Source: Euperipatoides rowelli (taxonomy: Eukaryota > Onychophora > Udeonychophora > Euonychophora > Peripatopsidae). From it: DNA of 10,867 nt. Positions 1 to 7,699 of this stretch are shown in pieces. Under the pieces are notes generated by a model. That model searched no databases and was not told the origin of the DNA. It worked only from the letters and a program-made list of their open reading frames with translations. The DNA lies in assembly GCA_003024985.2 (NCBI GenBank), contig PXIH01S0019410.1. One strand, written 5' to 3'. The translations under genes were made by a program, and so were the position numbers. Every line of letters starts with the position of its first letter. The stretch's first letter is position 1.

Positions 1-179
1 TAAAAATAATTCATTTTTAAAGTTGATACTAATTTTACTAATAATCATTATGAAAATTATAATATCAACATTATAAGTTATTTTGTTACGAGCTACTAAA
101 GCATATTATATGGGTAAATATCCCATATAAAGTATTCAAATTAACATATTCTTAAATATCATTTTCATAATCACCAACA

Positions 180-1260
180 CAATCAAATTCAAGATAATCT
201 TATTGTAATTATCTTAATTATCAATTATATTCTAATCATCATAATCATCTTATTATCATAACCAACATTATTATAATAATAAACATCATAATTATCATTA
301 TAATTCCTAGAGATTCATAATGATCATTATTTTAATGATAATAATAATCTTATCCAACATCATATTACATTAAAATAAAATTTTATCAAAAAAATCATAA
401 TCAGATCCAGCATAATTGTTAGAATGAGAATTATTAAATTATTAACCATCATAGTCATAATCATAGCATAATCATTATAATCATCAAACATATAATATTC
501 ACCATAATCATCATACTCTTCAAAATCACCATAATTACAATCAATACCATCATCATAATCATCAATCATATTCATTATCATCATAATTATTATTCAAATG
601 GTCATCTTAATAATTATCAACAACATAATCATTATAATCTCATCATCAAAATCATAATAATAATTGTCATCAAAATCAAAAACTTCATCATAAACATCAG
701 ATTCATCATTATTATTATAATCATTATCATATGTATTATTATCATAATCATTATACTAATTAGGTTTATCATAATTAACATCTATGTAATCATCCTCATA
801 AAATCAGTCATTATAAATAAAAAGTAGCATTATCATAATCTTCATAATAAATATTATCATAATCATCACAATTACAACCATCATAATTATATCAGAACTA
901 AAAATATTTTAATTTTTTATTAACATAATAATTTTCCTGATCATAATCATTGTTTTCATAATAAGTAAATCATTACAAACATAGGCTAAAGTATTATATT
1001 TATAACCAATATAATCATCATTATAATAAACATCATCAAAATTAGTATCAAATTCAAAGTGTCCTAAACAAAATGATGATCATCATCATCAAATTTAAAA
1101 TTAATTAAATCAAAACTATAATTACAATTATTTAAATATTGTCAATTGTTATCCTAGTTATTATAATCGTAAAAACAACAAATTATTCATCATATTCATA
1201 ATAATAATAATAATCGACATTCTAATCATAATTATACAAGATTATCATAATAGTAGTTTT
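180..1260. repeat. Degenerate (ATC/ATA)n trinucleotide microsatellite field
   Basis: About 1.1 kb is built almost entirely from cat, aat, atc and ata words (cataatcatc, attatcataatc and similar), with very little G on the plus strand. The array is imperfect and broken by point changes, as expected of an old microsatellite. Short pure stretches survive, for example gatgatcatcatcatcatc near 1074-1090 and ataataataataat near 1199-1213. Any reading frame through it gives only D/Y/M/N-rich or I/S-rich low-complexity peptide and should not be taken as coding. The first 180 bases are similar AT-rich sequence without a clear repeat. Confidence 0.85.
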
Positions 1261-1461
1261 TATAATCAAAGAAATAAGTTATTTACAACATGCAATGTTA
1301 CATACTCAAAAAAGAAAATTAAATTTAGAAACAACAACAAAAAAAAAAAGGTTTTAAAATTAAAAAAAAAATCTATTTAAAAGAATAAATTTTTGCTAAT
1401 GAAAAAGTGCACAAAATGTCTGATGATTTCTGATCCAATTCAGTTTATTTGAACAAATACA
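1261..1461. other. AT-rich spacer with A-runs, no gene seen
   Basis: This stretch links the trinucleotide field to the minisatellite. It contains A-rich runs (about 1331-1349 and 1362-1371) and no reading frame or recognisable element. Confidence 0.6.
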
Positions 1462-1908
1462 AGGTCACAATGCACCATGTTATCATTATGTTATGAGGTC
1501 ACAATGCACCACATAATCATGATGTTACCAGGTCACAATATGCCACATCATCATAATATTATGAGGTCTTAATGCTCCATATCATCATGATGTAATGAGG
1601 TCATAATGCCCTACATCATCATGATGTTATGAGGTCACACGTGCTACATCATCCTGATGTTATGAGGTCACAATGCACCATGTCAACATCATTATGTTAT
1701 GAGGTCACAATGCACCACATAATCACGATATTACCAGGTCACAATACACCACATCATCATGATATTATGAGGTCATAATGCTCCATATCATCATGATGTA
1801 ATGAGGTCACAATGCCCTGCATCATCATGATGCTATGAGGTAACAATGTGCTACATCATCATGATGTTATGAGGTCACAATGCACCATGTCAACATCATT
1901 ATGTTATG
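1462..1908. repeat. 34-bp minisatellite with a 6-unit higher-order period (about 207 bp)
   Basis: Thirteen units start at 1462, 1496, 1530, 1564, 1598, 1632, 1665, 1702, 1736, 1770, 1804, 1838 and 1872, with a degenerate partial unit from 1909. Each begins aggtca or a one-base variant, followed by an atgcacca-like block and a catcatgatg core that is its own reverse complement. Most units are 34 bp; the units at 1665 and 1872 are 37 bp. Diagnostic variants recur every six units. The units at 1462, 1665 and 1872 carry the atgt...cattatg form, those at 1496 and 1702 carry cataatca and ttacc, and those at 1564 and 1770 carry gctccatat and gtaatg. This shows amplification of a hexamer block on top of the basic unit. 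Confidence 0.93.
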
Positions 1909-2333
1909 AGGTAACAACACTCACACATGCAAAATAATACAAATTCAAATATGACAGACAACAGCCTACAGTCCAGCGAAGTTGGCTCTAGTCCTAATCT
2001 AATATATTTTTATTATTATTATTTTTTATTTAATATATATATTTTTAAAAAAAATTTTAAAAAAAATTTTGACCTTGGAAATTTTAATTAATAAAATAAT
2101 ATCAATTTTATACCCATTGCAGTACCTAACTAGTTAAACCATCAATCAACTCCTCAACCATGCTTAAAAAATCAATATACCAAGCTAGCTACCAACTTTT
2201 TTTGATAATCTATTCAAAAATAAAAAGAAATCAATTAGAATAATATTTAAACGTACCTATATTCATATTAGATGGTTAAACTAGATAATACTTAAACTAT
2301 CCATAACATCATAAAACATAAGCTTAAAAGAGA
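1909..2333. other. AT-rich spacer, probably including the 3' UTR of the outer CR1-type LINE
   Basis: No gene is seen. An AT-only stretch with direct copies of ttttaaaaaaaa lies at about 2000-2070. The part next to 2334 lies directly downstream of the stop of the minus-strand CR1-like frame, so it is probably that element's 3' untranslated tail. The exact 3' end of the element cannot be placed. Confidence 0.45.
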
Positions 2334-2649
2334 TTAAACTGACTTAGATTCTACAAATTTTTCTGGTAAACTATTCCAAAATGATAAGTTACAACTAGGT
2401 TTGAAAAAAAAAAAAAACGTTTGGCACAACAATAGTCTACTCTAGATCTATTAACGCTTAACTTGAATTTATGTCCCATAGTTCTACAATCTTCATTAGT
2501 TATTTTAAAAACTTGAATCATACCTCCCCTAAGCCTATGCCTTTCTAAATAATATAACTAATTTTTTAAACCTGTCCGAATATGATAATCTACCAATACC
2601 TAATATTAACTTAGTAGTTATTCTCTGTACTTTCTCCAATAAATCTATA
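2334..2649 (-). pseudogene. CR1/Jockey-type LINE ORF2, C-terminal tail (3' part of the split outer element)
   Basis: Read on the minus strand, this encodes the C-terminal region that follows the reverse transcriptase domain in CR1/Jockey-type LINEs. In order it shows DIDLLEKVQR, then LSYSDRFKKL, RHRLRGGMIQVFKITNE after one frameshift, an F-rich segment at an A-run (T-run on minus) near 2404, FWNSLPEKFVESKSV, and a stop at 2334-2336. These match the family landmarks DIDxLExVQRRATK, SYxxRLxxL, RRLRGDLIEVFKI and the late WNSLP. Stops and at least one frameshift show it is dead. The matching upstream motifs (LYKSLVRPHLEY and WSPY) are missing here but lie 4.2 kb away at 6849-6991, because another LINE is inserted between them. 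Family assignment is firm at the CR1/Jockey superfamily level; the subfamily is not determined. Confidence 0.85.
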
Positions 2650-2651
2650 TC

Positions 2652-2690
2652 TTTTTTTTTTTTTTTTTTTTGGGGGGGGGGGGGGGGGGG
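2652..2690 (-). repeat. C19-A20 tail of the inner LINE (T20G19 on the plus strand)
   Basis: Twenty T (2652-2671) are followed directly by nineteen G (2672-2690) on the plus strand, so the element strand ends in a run of C and then a run of A. The A-run is the expected LINE tail. The C-run between 3' UTR and tail is unusual. It may be real or may be affected by homopolymer miscalling. Confidence 0.85.
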
Positions 2691-3068
2691 TTCTCCTCTT
2701 AAACTTTATTTACCAAAAAAAAAAAATAACAAAAGCCTACACTAAGCGAATTCATTATTAGAGGCCAAACATATCCCTAGGCCTATACAATCATAATGGT
2801 CAAAACACACATAACAGGAAAATAAAAAAAAAATAGCAATATGCCTACAACATGTGTAGACCCCCTTGTAAATAAAGAATTAATAAATAAACAACCAAGC
2901 AGTTCAAAACACATAATAATGTACACAATGCCCATAAATTAATCAATCATGACCGTCTCACATTAAAAAAAAAATCACAATTGAATGATTCAACAATTTC
3001 TTGTCAAAAATTGAACGTGGCAAAAACAAATAGTCATACTTCATCATTTCTGTGAATTGCAATAAAAT
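2691..3068 (-). other. 3' UTR of the inner L1/Tx1-like LINE
   Basis: This is the non-coding segment between the end of the ORF2 remnant and the C/A tail. It is AT-rich with several A-runs on the plus strand and has no recognisable reading frame. It is assigned by position only. The exact ORF2 stop is unclear, because two frames compete around 3000-3070. Confidence 0.55.
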
Positions 3069-3486
3069 TTAAGGCCACAGCCTCATCCGCATACCCTCAA
3101 ATATGCACATAATACAAATCTTCCAGAGTGAGAATAAAACAATGAGTGCAACCAAAATAAAGGTTCTGTGCCATAGAAGGTTTACAAGTAAACCATATAA
3201 TGTTCTTAAAAAACAAAAATCAAACATAAAAAAATGAGCCACTCTGCTCCAGGTCTCTGCAAAATACCCACATTCCAGCCACAAATGGGTCAAGGATTTT
3301 GCATGCTGACAAAAAGGACACTGAGGATCAACTTAGAATGAATATCTGCTAATCAGAAGATCCCGTGTATAAATTGAAGATGTAAAATACCTAAACAAAA
3401 AGTCATGTAAAGTTGCAGGAAATAATACTTTTTGAACACCTTTTAATATTGTAATAACAACACCACCATCAGAGTAGGCTCATAGT
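3069..3486 (-). pseudogene. Inner LINE ORF2, C-terminal domain with CCHC motif
   Basis: The minus-strand frame reads AYSDGGVVITILKGVQ, then FPATLHDFLFRYFT, SIYTRDLLISRYSF, an in-frame stop, and DPQCPFCQHAK, THLWLECGYF and AETWSRVAHFF. The cysteine/histidine pattern is CX2CX7HX4C (CPFC...HLWLEC, about 3270-3320), the cysteine-histidine motif found at the C-terminus of L1/Tx1-type ORF2 proteins. It is preceded, as usual, by a TRD...DP.CP.C context and followed by a W in the ETW position. This frame is offset by one base from the RT frame at 3526-4476, so a frameshift lies between about 3490 and 3560, next to the G12 run. The domain is thought to act in RNA or target binding. Here it is a pseudogene. 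Confidence 0.82.
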
Positions 3487-3525
3487 CTGCATTCAAAACA
3501 TCTGAGTAAGCCTTAGTGACAACAT

Positions 3526-4482
3526 TTAAATCCATAGTATTTCCCAAATCATGATATGCCTGCCCCCCCCCCCCAACAATGAAGGCTCATCATGGTAGGG
3601 TGGAGGTGTATCCGTGGGTTCCACGTGCAATACATCATTCAGATACTGAGCATATCTTACATATGATGCAAAAAAGTTGGCCCGAATAACTAAGAACAGT
3701 CTCTGTAGATTGTGCAAGCCTAACCCTCCCAGCTTAACTGACAAGGAAAGCCACCTGCATGACACTGGCACCAACTTGGTGCCCCACAACATCTGATACG
3801 TTAAAGAATATAAACTATTGATGAATGCCTTGGTAAAGTTAAGATGGGGAACATAAAAATAGACTGTAGGAAAGAAATATATGTTTATTATCCAGTCCCT
3901 AGTCAGCAAATACAGAGTCTTTCCTTTTATAGCACCGAGAGCCTGCTGAAACTTGGCAAGAACCCATTCCTGAATGATATGTCTTACATCCAATCCCACA
4001 AAAGGAAAAGATATCCACAGAAAGGTACTCAGAAAAGCAAGATTGTAACAATTGTCCACTTGATTTGCATAAGGAAACCACTTATGTGTTTTAAACTGGT
4101 TGAAAATCAATCCTGTCTGCTGTGAAAATCTCTCCATCAACTGAGACACCTTGGGTACATTCTCACACACTTCTACAAAGAGAGTGACATCGTCCACGTA
4201 GGCCAACACTGAAACACTTTGATTCAAAAAAGGAACCCAAACCCTCACATTCATGGCACTCAAGTCCTTAATCAAACCAGCCAAATAAATGGCAAAAATG
4301 TTCGAACTCAGGGGTGAATCCTGAGTTATGCCCCACTTTACTAGAACCAAAAAAATGCAGATAACCCATGTACTTGATGGAAACATATTTGTCAAAACAT
4401 TAGTTCAGCCAAAATAATGTAAGAATCTAGAAGCCAAATAATCACGACTTACATAGTCAAAAGCTTTACTAATGTCCATCAA
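3526..4482 (-). pseudogene. Inner LINE ORF2, reverse transcriptase domain (motif A to thumb)
   Basis: Reverse transcriptase of a non-LTR element, which would copy element RNA at a nicked target. On the minus strand: motif A is DISKAFDYV (about 4450-4476). It is followed by DYLASRFLHYFG, a stop, then the family's PLSS..FAIYL block (motif B region), and AYVDDVTLFV, whose YVDD box (4189-4200) is catalytic motif C. Further on come KTHKWFPYAN, a short FVGLDV segment (family lGV), IINIYFFPTVYF, MLWGTKL and KLGGLGLHNLQRL, all landmarks of L1/Tx1-type ORF2. Both catalytic regions keep their aspartates. The usual R-Q-G of motif B has drifted to K-W-G. The frame runs into a G12 run at 3563-3574 and then ends. 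The RT segments N-terminal to motif A are missing, so this is not an active enzyme. Confidence 0.9.
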
Positions 4483-4497
4483 CATTTACTAATGTCC
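4465..4497. repeat. 20-bp tandem duplication at RT motif A causing a frameshift
   Basis: The 13-bp sequence tttactaatgtcc occurs at 4465-4477 and again at 4485-4497, a 20-bp period. On the minus strand both copies encode GxDISK or DISK, the start of motif A. The upstream endonuclease frame runs into the first encountered copy (ALGQDISK, then Cys and a stop), while the RT frame starts from the second copy (DISKAFDYV). The two frames differ by exactly the 20-bp offset, so the duplication explains the frame break. Confidence 0.85.
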
Positions 4498-5272
4498 TGC
4501 CCCAGTGCTATGAACGAATGTCTCTTCAAAACTGCATAGACAAGAACATGAGAAGTAAAAGAAGAGCCCATCTTGAAAACTAGAGCAGCATGATCAGAAA
4601 AGGAAATTAAGCAGGCAACAAAATCAATTTGTGCCGATGACCCTCTAGAAACAGAAAAACAATCCAGCATATTTGCAGATGTAGACAAATGAGTTGGCAA
4701 TGTATCCTTACCATGTAGGCTGGCCACATTGACAATATCTATCCTGGCAAAAATTGCAATAAAAAAAAGGATCCCACACCAAGTCCTTAGGTTAAAATCT
4801 CCTCCTAGTAAATAACATCTTGCCTGTGAGGGATGTATGAATTAAGCTCCTCAAACATAGCCCTATTTGATACCAATTGACTTGAAGCATAATAGTTTAT
4901 CAGCACTAATCGATTGGCCTCATAAATCATAGACAGCAGCACATAGTGCGAAGATGACTTCACTATAACCAATCAGAAATAATCAATCGCTTTGAAAGAA
5001 TAATGAGCTCATCCTAACACGCTTTGGGTGCATTGCCCTGGAAAGAATGAAAAAAAAAATCTGAATTTTTTTACACCCCCAGAACCCCCCCCCCCCTTAT
5101 CAATCCTCAACTTTGTTTCTTGAATGAAGCAAATGTATATATCATTGAGAAGCAAATATGTCTTCAAAAGCTTCTGCTTACACCTGGTATTGAAATCCTG
5201 AATGTTCAATGATAAATAGTAAATTCCATTTACCAATTGTGCCATAGTTACAGATATGAATGATGCCACCAT
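4498..5272 (-). pseudogene. Inner LINE ORF2, APE-type endonuclease domain
   Basis: N-terminal apurinic-endonuclease-like domain, which nicks the target to prime reverse transcription. Landmarks in order on the minus strand: YLSLNIQDFNTRCKQKLL with the catalytic Asn of SLN, ICFIQETKL with the catalytic Glu (about 5116), then NRLVLINYYASSQLVSN and AMFEELNSYIP, then LGGDFNL (4788-4808, the D-x-N pair), then SAQIDFVACL and SFSDHAALVF (SDH at 4590-4598). The spacing from QETK to GGDFNL is about 100 residues, as normal for the fold. The likely ORF2 start is the Met of MAQLVNG or an upstream Met at 5272. Several frameshifts are present, one near the G12 run at 5085-5096. Only about 30 residues separate SDH from RT motif A, so the linker and N-terminal RT region are deleted. 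The short HVLVYAVLKRH piece before motif A probably comes from the RT side of that deletion. Confidence 0.85.
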
Positions 5273-5517
5273 CTACCCAATTTATACAAATAACCCTCAA
5301 AACAAACAAAAAAAGCATAAAAAGGTATACATGACTTTATTAAATCCATACAAGTACCAAGCATGAACCATCTACAAAAACAAAAAAAGCAACAAAAAAG
5401 CAAGAAACCTCCACCCCCAAGTAATCCAAAGACCACCATACATTAAAAACACTACAAGTACAAAATATCCATTCGTTAGCTGCCCTCACAGTCACATTGA
5501 AATAAATAAATCATTGT
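5273..5517 (-). other. ORF1-ORF2 junction region of the inner LINE
   Basis: This segment lies between the ORF1 remnant and the endonuclease start. On the plus strand it is A-rich, with repeated caaaaaaagc-like words. Frames through it give F/C-rich low-complexity peptide with no recognised domain. It may be an intergenic spacer or a decayed ORF1 tail. Confidence 0.5.
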
Positions 5518-6582
5518 CTATTTTCTGCTTTTTGTACCCCCCCCCCCTCCTTCTATTAACTCAGATTCCATTGCACCTGATGTAACAATTGTCACATTAG
5601 AAATATCCACCACTAAGTCTGAAATCAAAACATGCCCCTGTAAATCTTCAGATATTAATGCACAATGCTTGTTAGAAGAAGATGCTTTAAGTGAGAACTC
5701 AGAAATATGTGATGGCTGAGAAATAAACAGCTCCTGCAAACTACCTTGACCTGAAATAGTCACCTGATCATCCAAACTATTCTGCTGAGAAGACTGGTCT
5801 TTGTGAACTGATTCAACTGAGCATCCTGGCTATACAATTTGACACCACACGTGTGCAAAGTGTCTCCCCCCCCCCCACAAGACTGACTTGCACAATGGAC
5901 ACTTGTGAATAGGACAATTTTTAATGTCATGGCCTGTCTCCCTACAATGAAAACATTCCCTAGCCTATGTGACAAATTCAACCAGCCTCTATAGTCCGAC
6001 TTTGACTTTAACAAATAAGGGACCACCTTTAAAATCCACACCGTCCTTCAAAGCAAACGTAATGAAAACCAGAGTGGTTGCAATCTCCATATCATCAGCA
6101 ATCTTCCTGTAGATAGGCAGCATTGACCATACTCCAGCAAAATCTCAGAAGTTTTGCCAGCGTCCACACTGGTATCCATAATACAGAAAGATTTACTAAA
6201 TTCACATTCTACACAATGTCGGCATAAAAGGTATAACAATTATTGTCAAAATGTGTAAACAATTTAATAAATTGCATAAGCACCTCAGCATTTTTAAAGG
6301 TTACAAAATGATATTGAGCCAAATGTAAATGGGTATATACTTTAACAAGCCTAACAAACTTAAAATGTCTATCAATGTGTCTAAGGAAAACTTTTTCAAT
6401 TTGAAATTTTCATCTGTAATGACAACACATTTGGAGCCCAGAGAAACAAGCGACTCAAACTTTCTAAAATTATGTATAATGTTTTCTTTATAAGTACTCA
6501 CCCATGGTTGAATGACTTTGACATCGATATTATGATCTTGAAATGTAAATTTAAATAAAAATACCCAAGGCCTTGAAAGCAA
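5518..6582 (-). pseudogene. Inner LINE ORF1: RRM-like segment plus CCHC zinc knuckle
   Basis: This is the nucleic-acid-binding first ORF of an L1/Tx1-like LINE, expected to coat element RNA. On the minus strand, across several frames, one sees FTFQDHNIDVKVIQPW, then EKVFLRHIDRHF, then YHFVTFKNAEVLMQFI (about 6250-6310, like an RRM beta-strand and helix). After these come FSKSFCIMDTSVDAG, RKIADDMEIATTLVF and FKGGPLFVKVKVGL. The knuckle CFHCRETGHDIKNC (5914-5955) is a perfect CX2CX4HX4C. It is followed by HKCPLCKSV and, across a G11 run, TLHTC, possibly a second metal site. The C-terminal tail is acidic and Ser/Gln-rich (SLDDQVTISGQGSLQELF) and ends at a G11 run at 5537-5547. Two in-frame stops just before the knuckle and several frameshifts show decay. 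The zinc knuckle is certain; the RRM reading is moderate. Confidence 0.8.
5914..5955 (-). other. CCHC zinc-knuckle motif of ORF1
   Basis: The minus-strand codons give C-F-H-C-R-E-T-G-H-D-I-K-N-C, which is CX2CX4HX4C with the expected aromatic residue and the Gly before His. It is the clearest single domain in ORF1 and, together with the frame of KGGPLFVKVKVGL upstream, fixes the ORF1 reading frame locally. Confidence 0.93.
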
Positions 6583-6848
6583 TTTAGCTATAACAATGCA
6601 ATCTGGGTAACGTGAGTAGTGAAGCTATATTTGTTTAAATGAACGTGTTGAAGTAAAAGTTAAAAAACGGCTCAAATATTTTAATGAAAAATAATATAAA
6701 CCACAGGAACATAAAGACAGGATGTTTAAATAAACTCACCACATGAAAAACTGACCACAAGCAAAATAAAATAGATTGAAATTAAATAATCTTTATGGAA
6801 GACAAACCCCTGGCTTTCAAAAGGTATACCAGGTGTCGCATTAATCAT
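6583..6848 (-). other. 5' UTR or ORF1 start region of the inner LINE
   Basis: This is the 5' end of the element, between the first recognisable ORF1 peptide and the junction with CR1-like coding at 6849. AT-rich with no clear domain, it may hold the internal promoter expected in a full-length LINE. I see no specific motif to prove that. Confidence 0.5.
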
Positions 6849-6991
6849 TCTTTCCTAGTATGGAGACCACTTATTGAACACAATACCGGTACTCCAAATG
6901 TGGCCTTACCAATGATTTATACAAGGGTAAAATTTTACTCAAAATCTTTACATTCAATAGTACTCTTTAACATACTGAACATTCTATTAGT
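6849..6991 (-). pseudogene. CR1/Jockey-type LINE ORF2, segment upstream of the inner insertion
   Basis: The minus strand encodes TNRMFSMLKSTIECKDF and, after a one-base frameshift, LSKILPLYKSLVRPHLEY. A CVQ and, after another shift, WSPY follow. These match the family order ANRMLGMIxR..., xxLPLYKSLVRPHLEYxVQxWSPYxxKDID. The next expected residues (DID..EKVQR) are found at 2649 and beyond, so 6849-6991 and 2334-2649 are one element split by a later LINE insertion. A stop lies just upstream of TNRM and nothing further is recognisable beyond 6991, so this copy looks truncated at its 5' end, as is common for LINEs. Confidence 0.87.
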
Positions 6992-7560
6992 CATTTACAT
7001 GCACAATATGATATGTGTGTACACACATATCATATTATATACGTTTATATTATTTGGTTTAATGTACTTTGTTTAGTATTTTCTTTGTACCATTATCCTA
7101 ATTAAAATATATTTTAAAAATTCATTCCTTGTCATCTTTGAAGAAAAGTAAAATAAATATCCTTGTCACTTGGTTTCTTTATTAACCACCATTGTTAATT
7201 CTATTCACTAAAGTGCTTAACTATTTGTTGTCATTATAAAAGATTATTAATGACTGTTCAGCAATTTTCTAATTAAAAAAAAAGTTAACTTTATAAATTA
7301 TATTTAAATTCTTCACACGTTTTCATCTTTTCTTGCTGCTGACTAAATGAAATTAATTTAAATAGGATCTTAATCAATTAATCAGAAGATTAATAGTTAT
7401 ATTACACATGCATATCTAGAGAATTAGAAGCAATAATTTATGTAATTAATATTAATTAGGCGCGTTTTAATTAATAAAATAATAGAATGGAAATATAATA
7501 GTCAAGATAATACTGTTGAATTTGATTTTTATTCATGCATAAACGATTTAGAATGATAGA
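6992..7560. other. AT-rich unassigned DNA with a palindrome, no gene seen
   Basis: There are no open frames with recognisable content. It holds the 32-bp palindrome at 7005-7036, AT-rich stretches such as 7370-7400 (atcaattaatcag) and attaatattaatt near 7445, and no RNA gene or element I can name. Confidence 0.5.
7005..7036. repeat. 32-bp perfect palindrome
   Basis: aatatgatatgtgtgt (7005-7020) is followed without spacer by its exact reverse complement, acacacatatcatatt (7021-7036). The centre is a tg/ca alternation, so both cruciform and Z-like structures are conceivable. Confidence 0.95.
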
Positions 7561-7699
7561 ACTCTTAATGTGGTCTTGTCATATTGTTTACTCTTAATGT
7601 CTTGTCATATTGTTTACTCTTAATGTCTTGTCATATTGTTTACTCTTAATGTGGTCTTGTCATATTGTTTACTCTTAATGTGGTCTTGTCATATTGTTA
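7561..7699. repeat. 26/29-bp tandem repeat, five units
   Basis: Units start at 7561, 7590, 7616, 7642 and 7671. The long form is actcttaatg-tgg-tcttgtcatattgttt (29 bp) and the short form lacks three bases (26 bp). The order is long, short, short, long, long. Copies are otherwise nearly identical, which suggests a recent array. Confidence 0.93.

Larger units (their letters stand above)
2655..6848 (-). mobile_element. L1/Tx1-like non-LTR retrotransposon, decayed, inserted in the CR1-type element
   Basis: A 4.2-kb minus-strand LINE with the order 5' UTR, ORF1 (RRM-like segment, CCHC knuckle), ORF2 (APE endonuclease, RT, C-terminal CCHC), 3' UTR, C19-A20 tail. The borders come from the interrupted host element: CR1-like coding stops at 6849 and resumes at 2649. 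The 5-bp sequence tcttt occurs at 6849-6853 and 2650-2654 and is a candidate target-site duplication, although at the tail side it merges into the T-run. The A-tail and the A-rich target (aaaga on the element strand) fit target-primed reverse transcription by an APE-type endonuclease. The Tx1/L1 assignment rests on ORF1 with RRM and CCHC, the YVDDVTLFV box, the WG..GGLGL landmarks and the CX2CX7HX4C tail. The copy has a full 5' region but an internal ORF2 deletion, stops, frameshifts and four G-runs. Confidence 0.85.

Noticed and set aside
360-584. Minus-strand D/Y/M-rich 74-codon frame in the trinucleotide field
   Set aside because: It is the translation of degenerate ATC/ATA repeats; low-complexity peptide only, with no domain.
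3844-4125. Plus-strand 93-codon frame
   Set aside because: It is antisense to the reverse transcriptase frame with its YVDD box and GGLGL landmarks, so it is a shadow.
5248-5439. Minus-strand F/C-rich frame possibly encoding a membrane peptide
   Set aside because: It arises from A-rich words in the ORF1-ORF2 junction of a dead LINE; low complexity.
2655-6848. Retrovirus, LTR element or bacterial retron as source of the RT
   Set aside because: There are no LTRs, protease or integrase. APE endonuclease upstream of RT, the C-terminal CCHC and the A-tail identify a non-LTR retrotransposon.
6795-7076. Plus-strand 93-codon frame across the LINE junction
   Set aside because: It crosses the insertion border and the CR1-like minus-strand coding and ends in the palindrome region; no domain.
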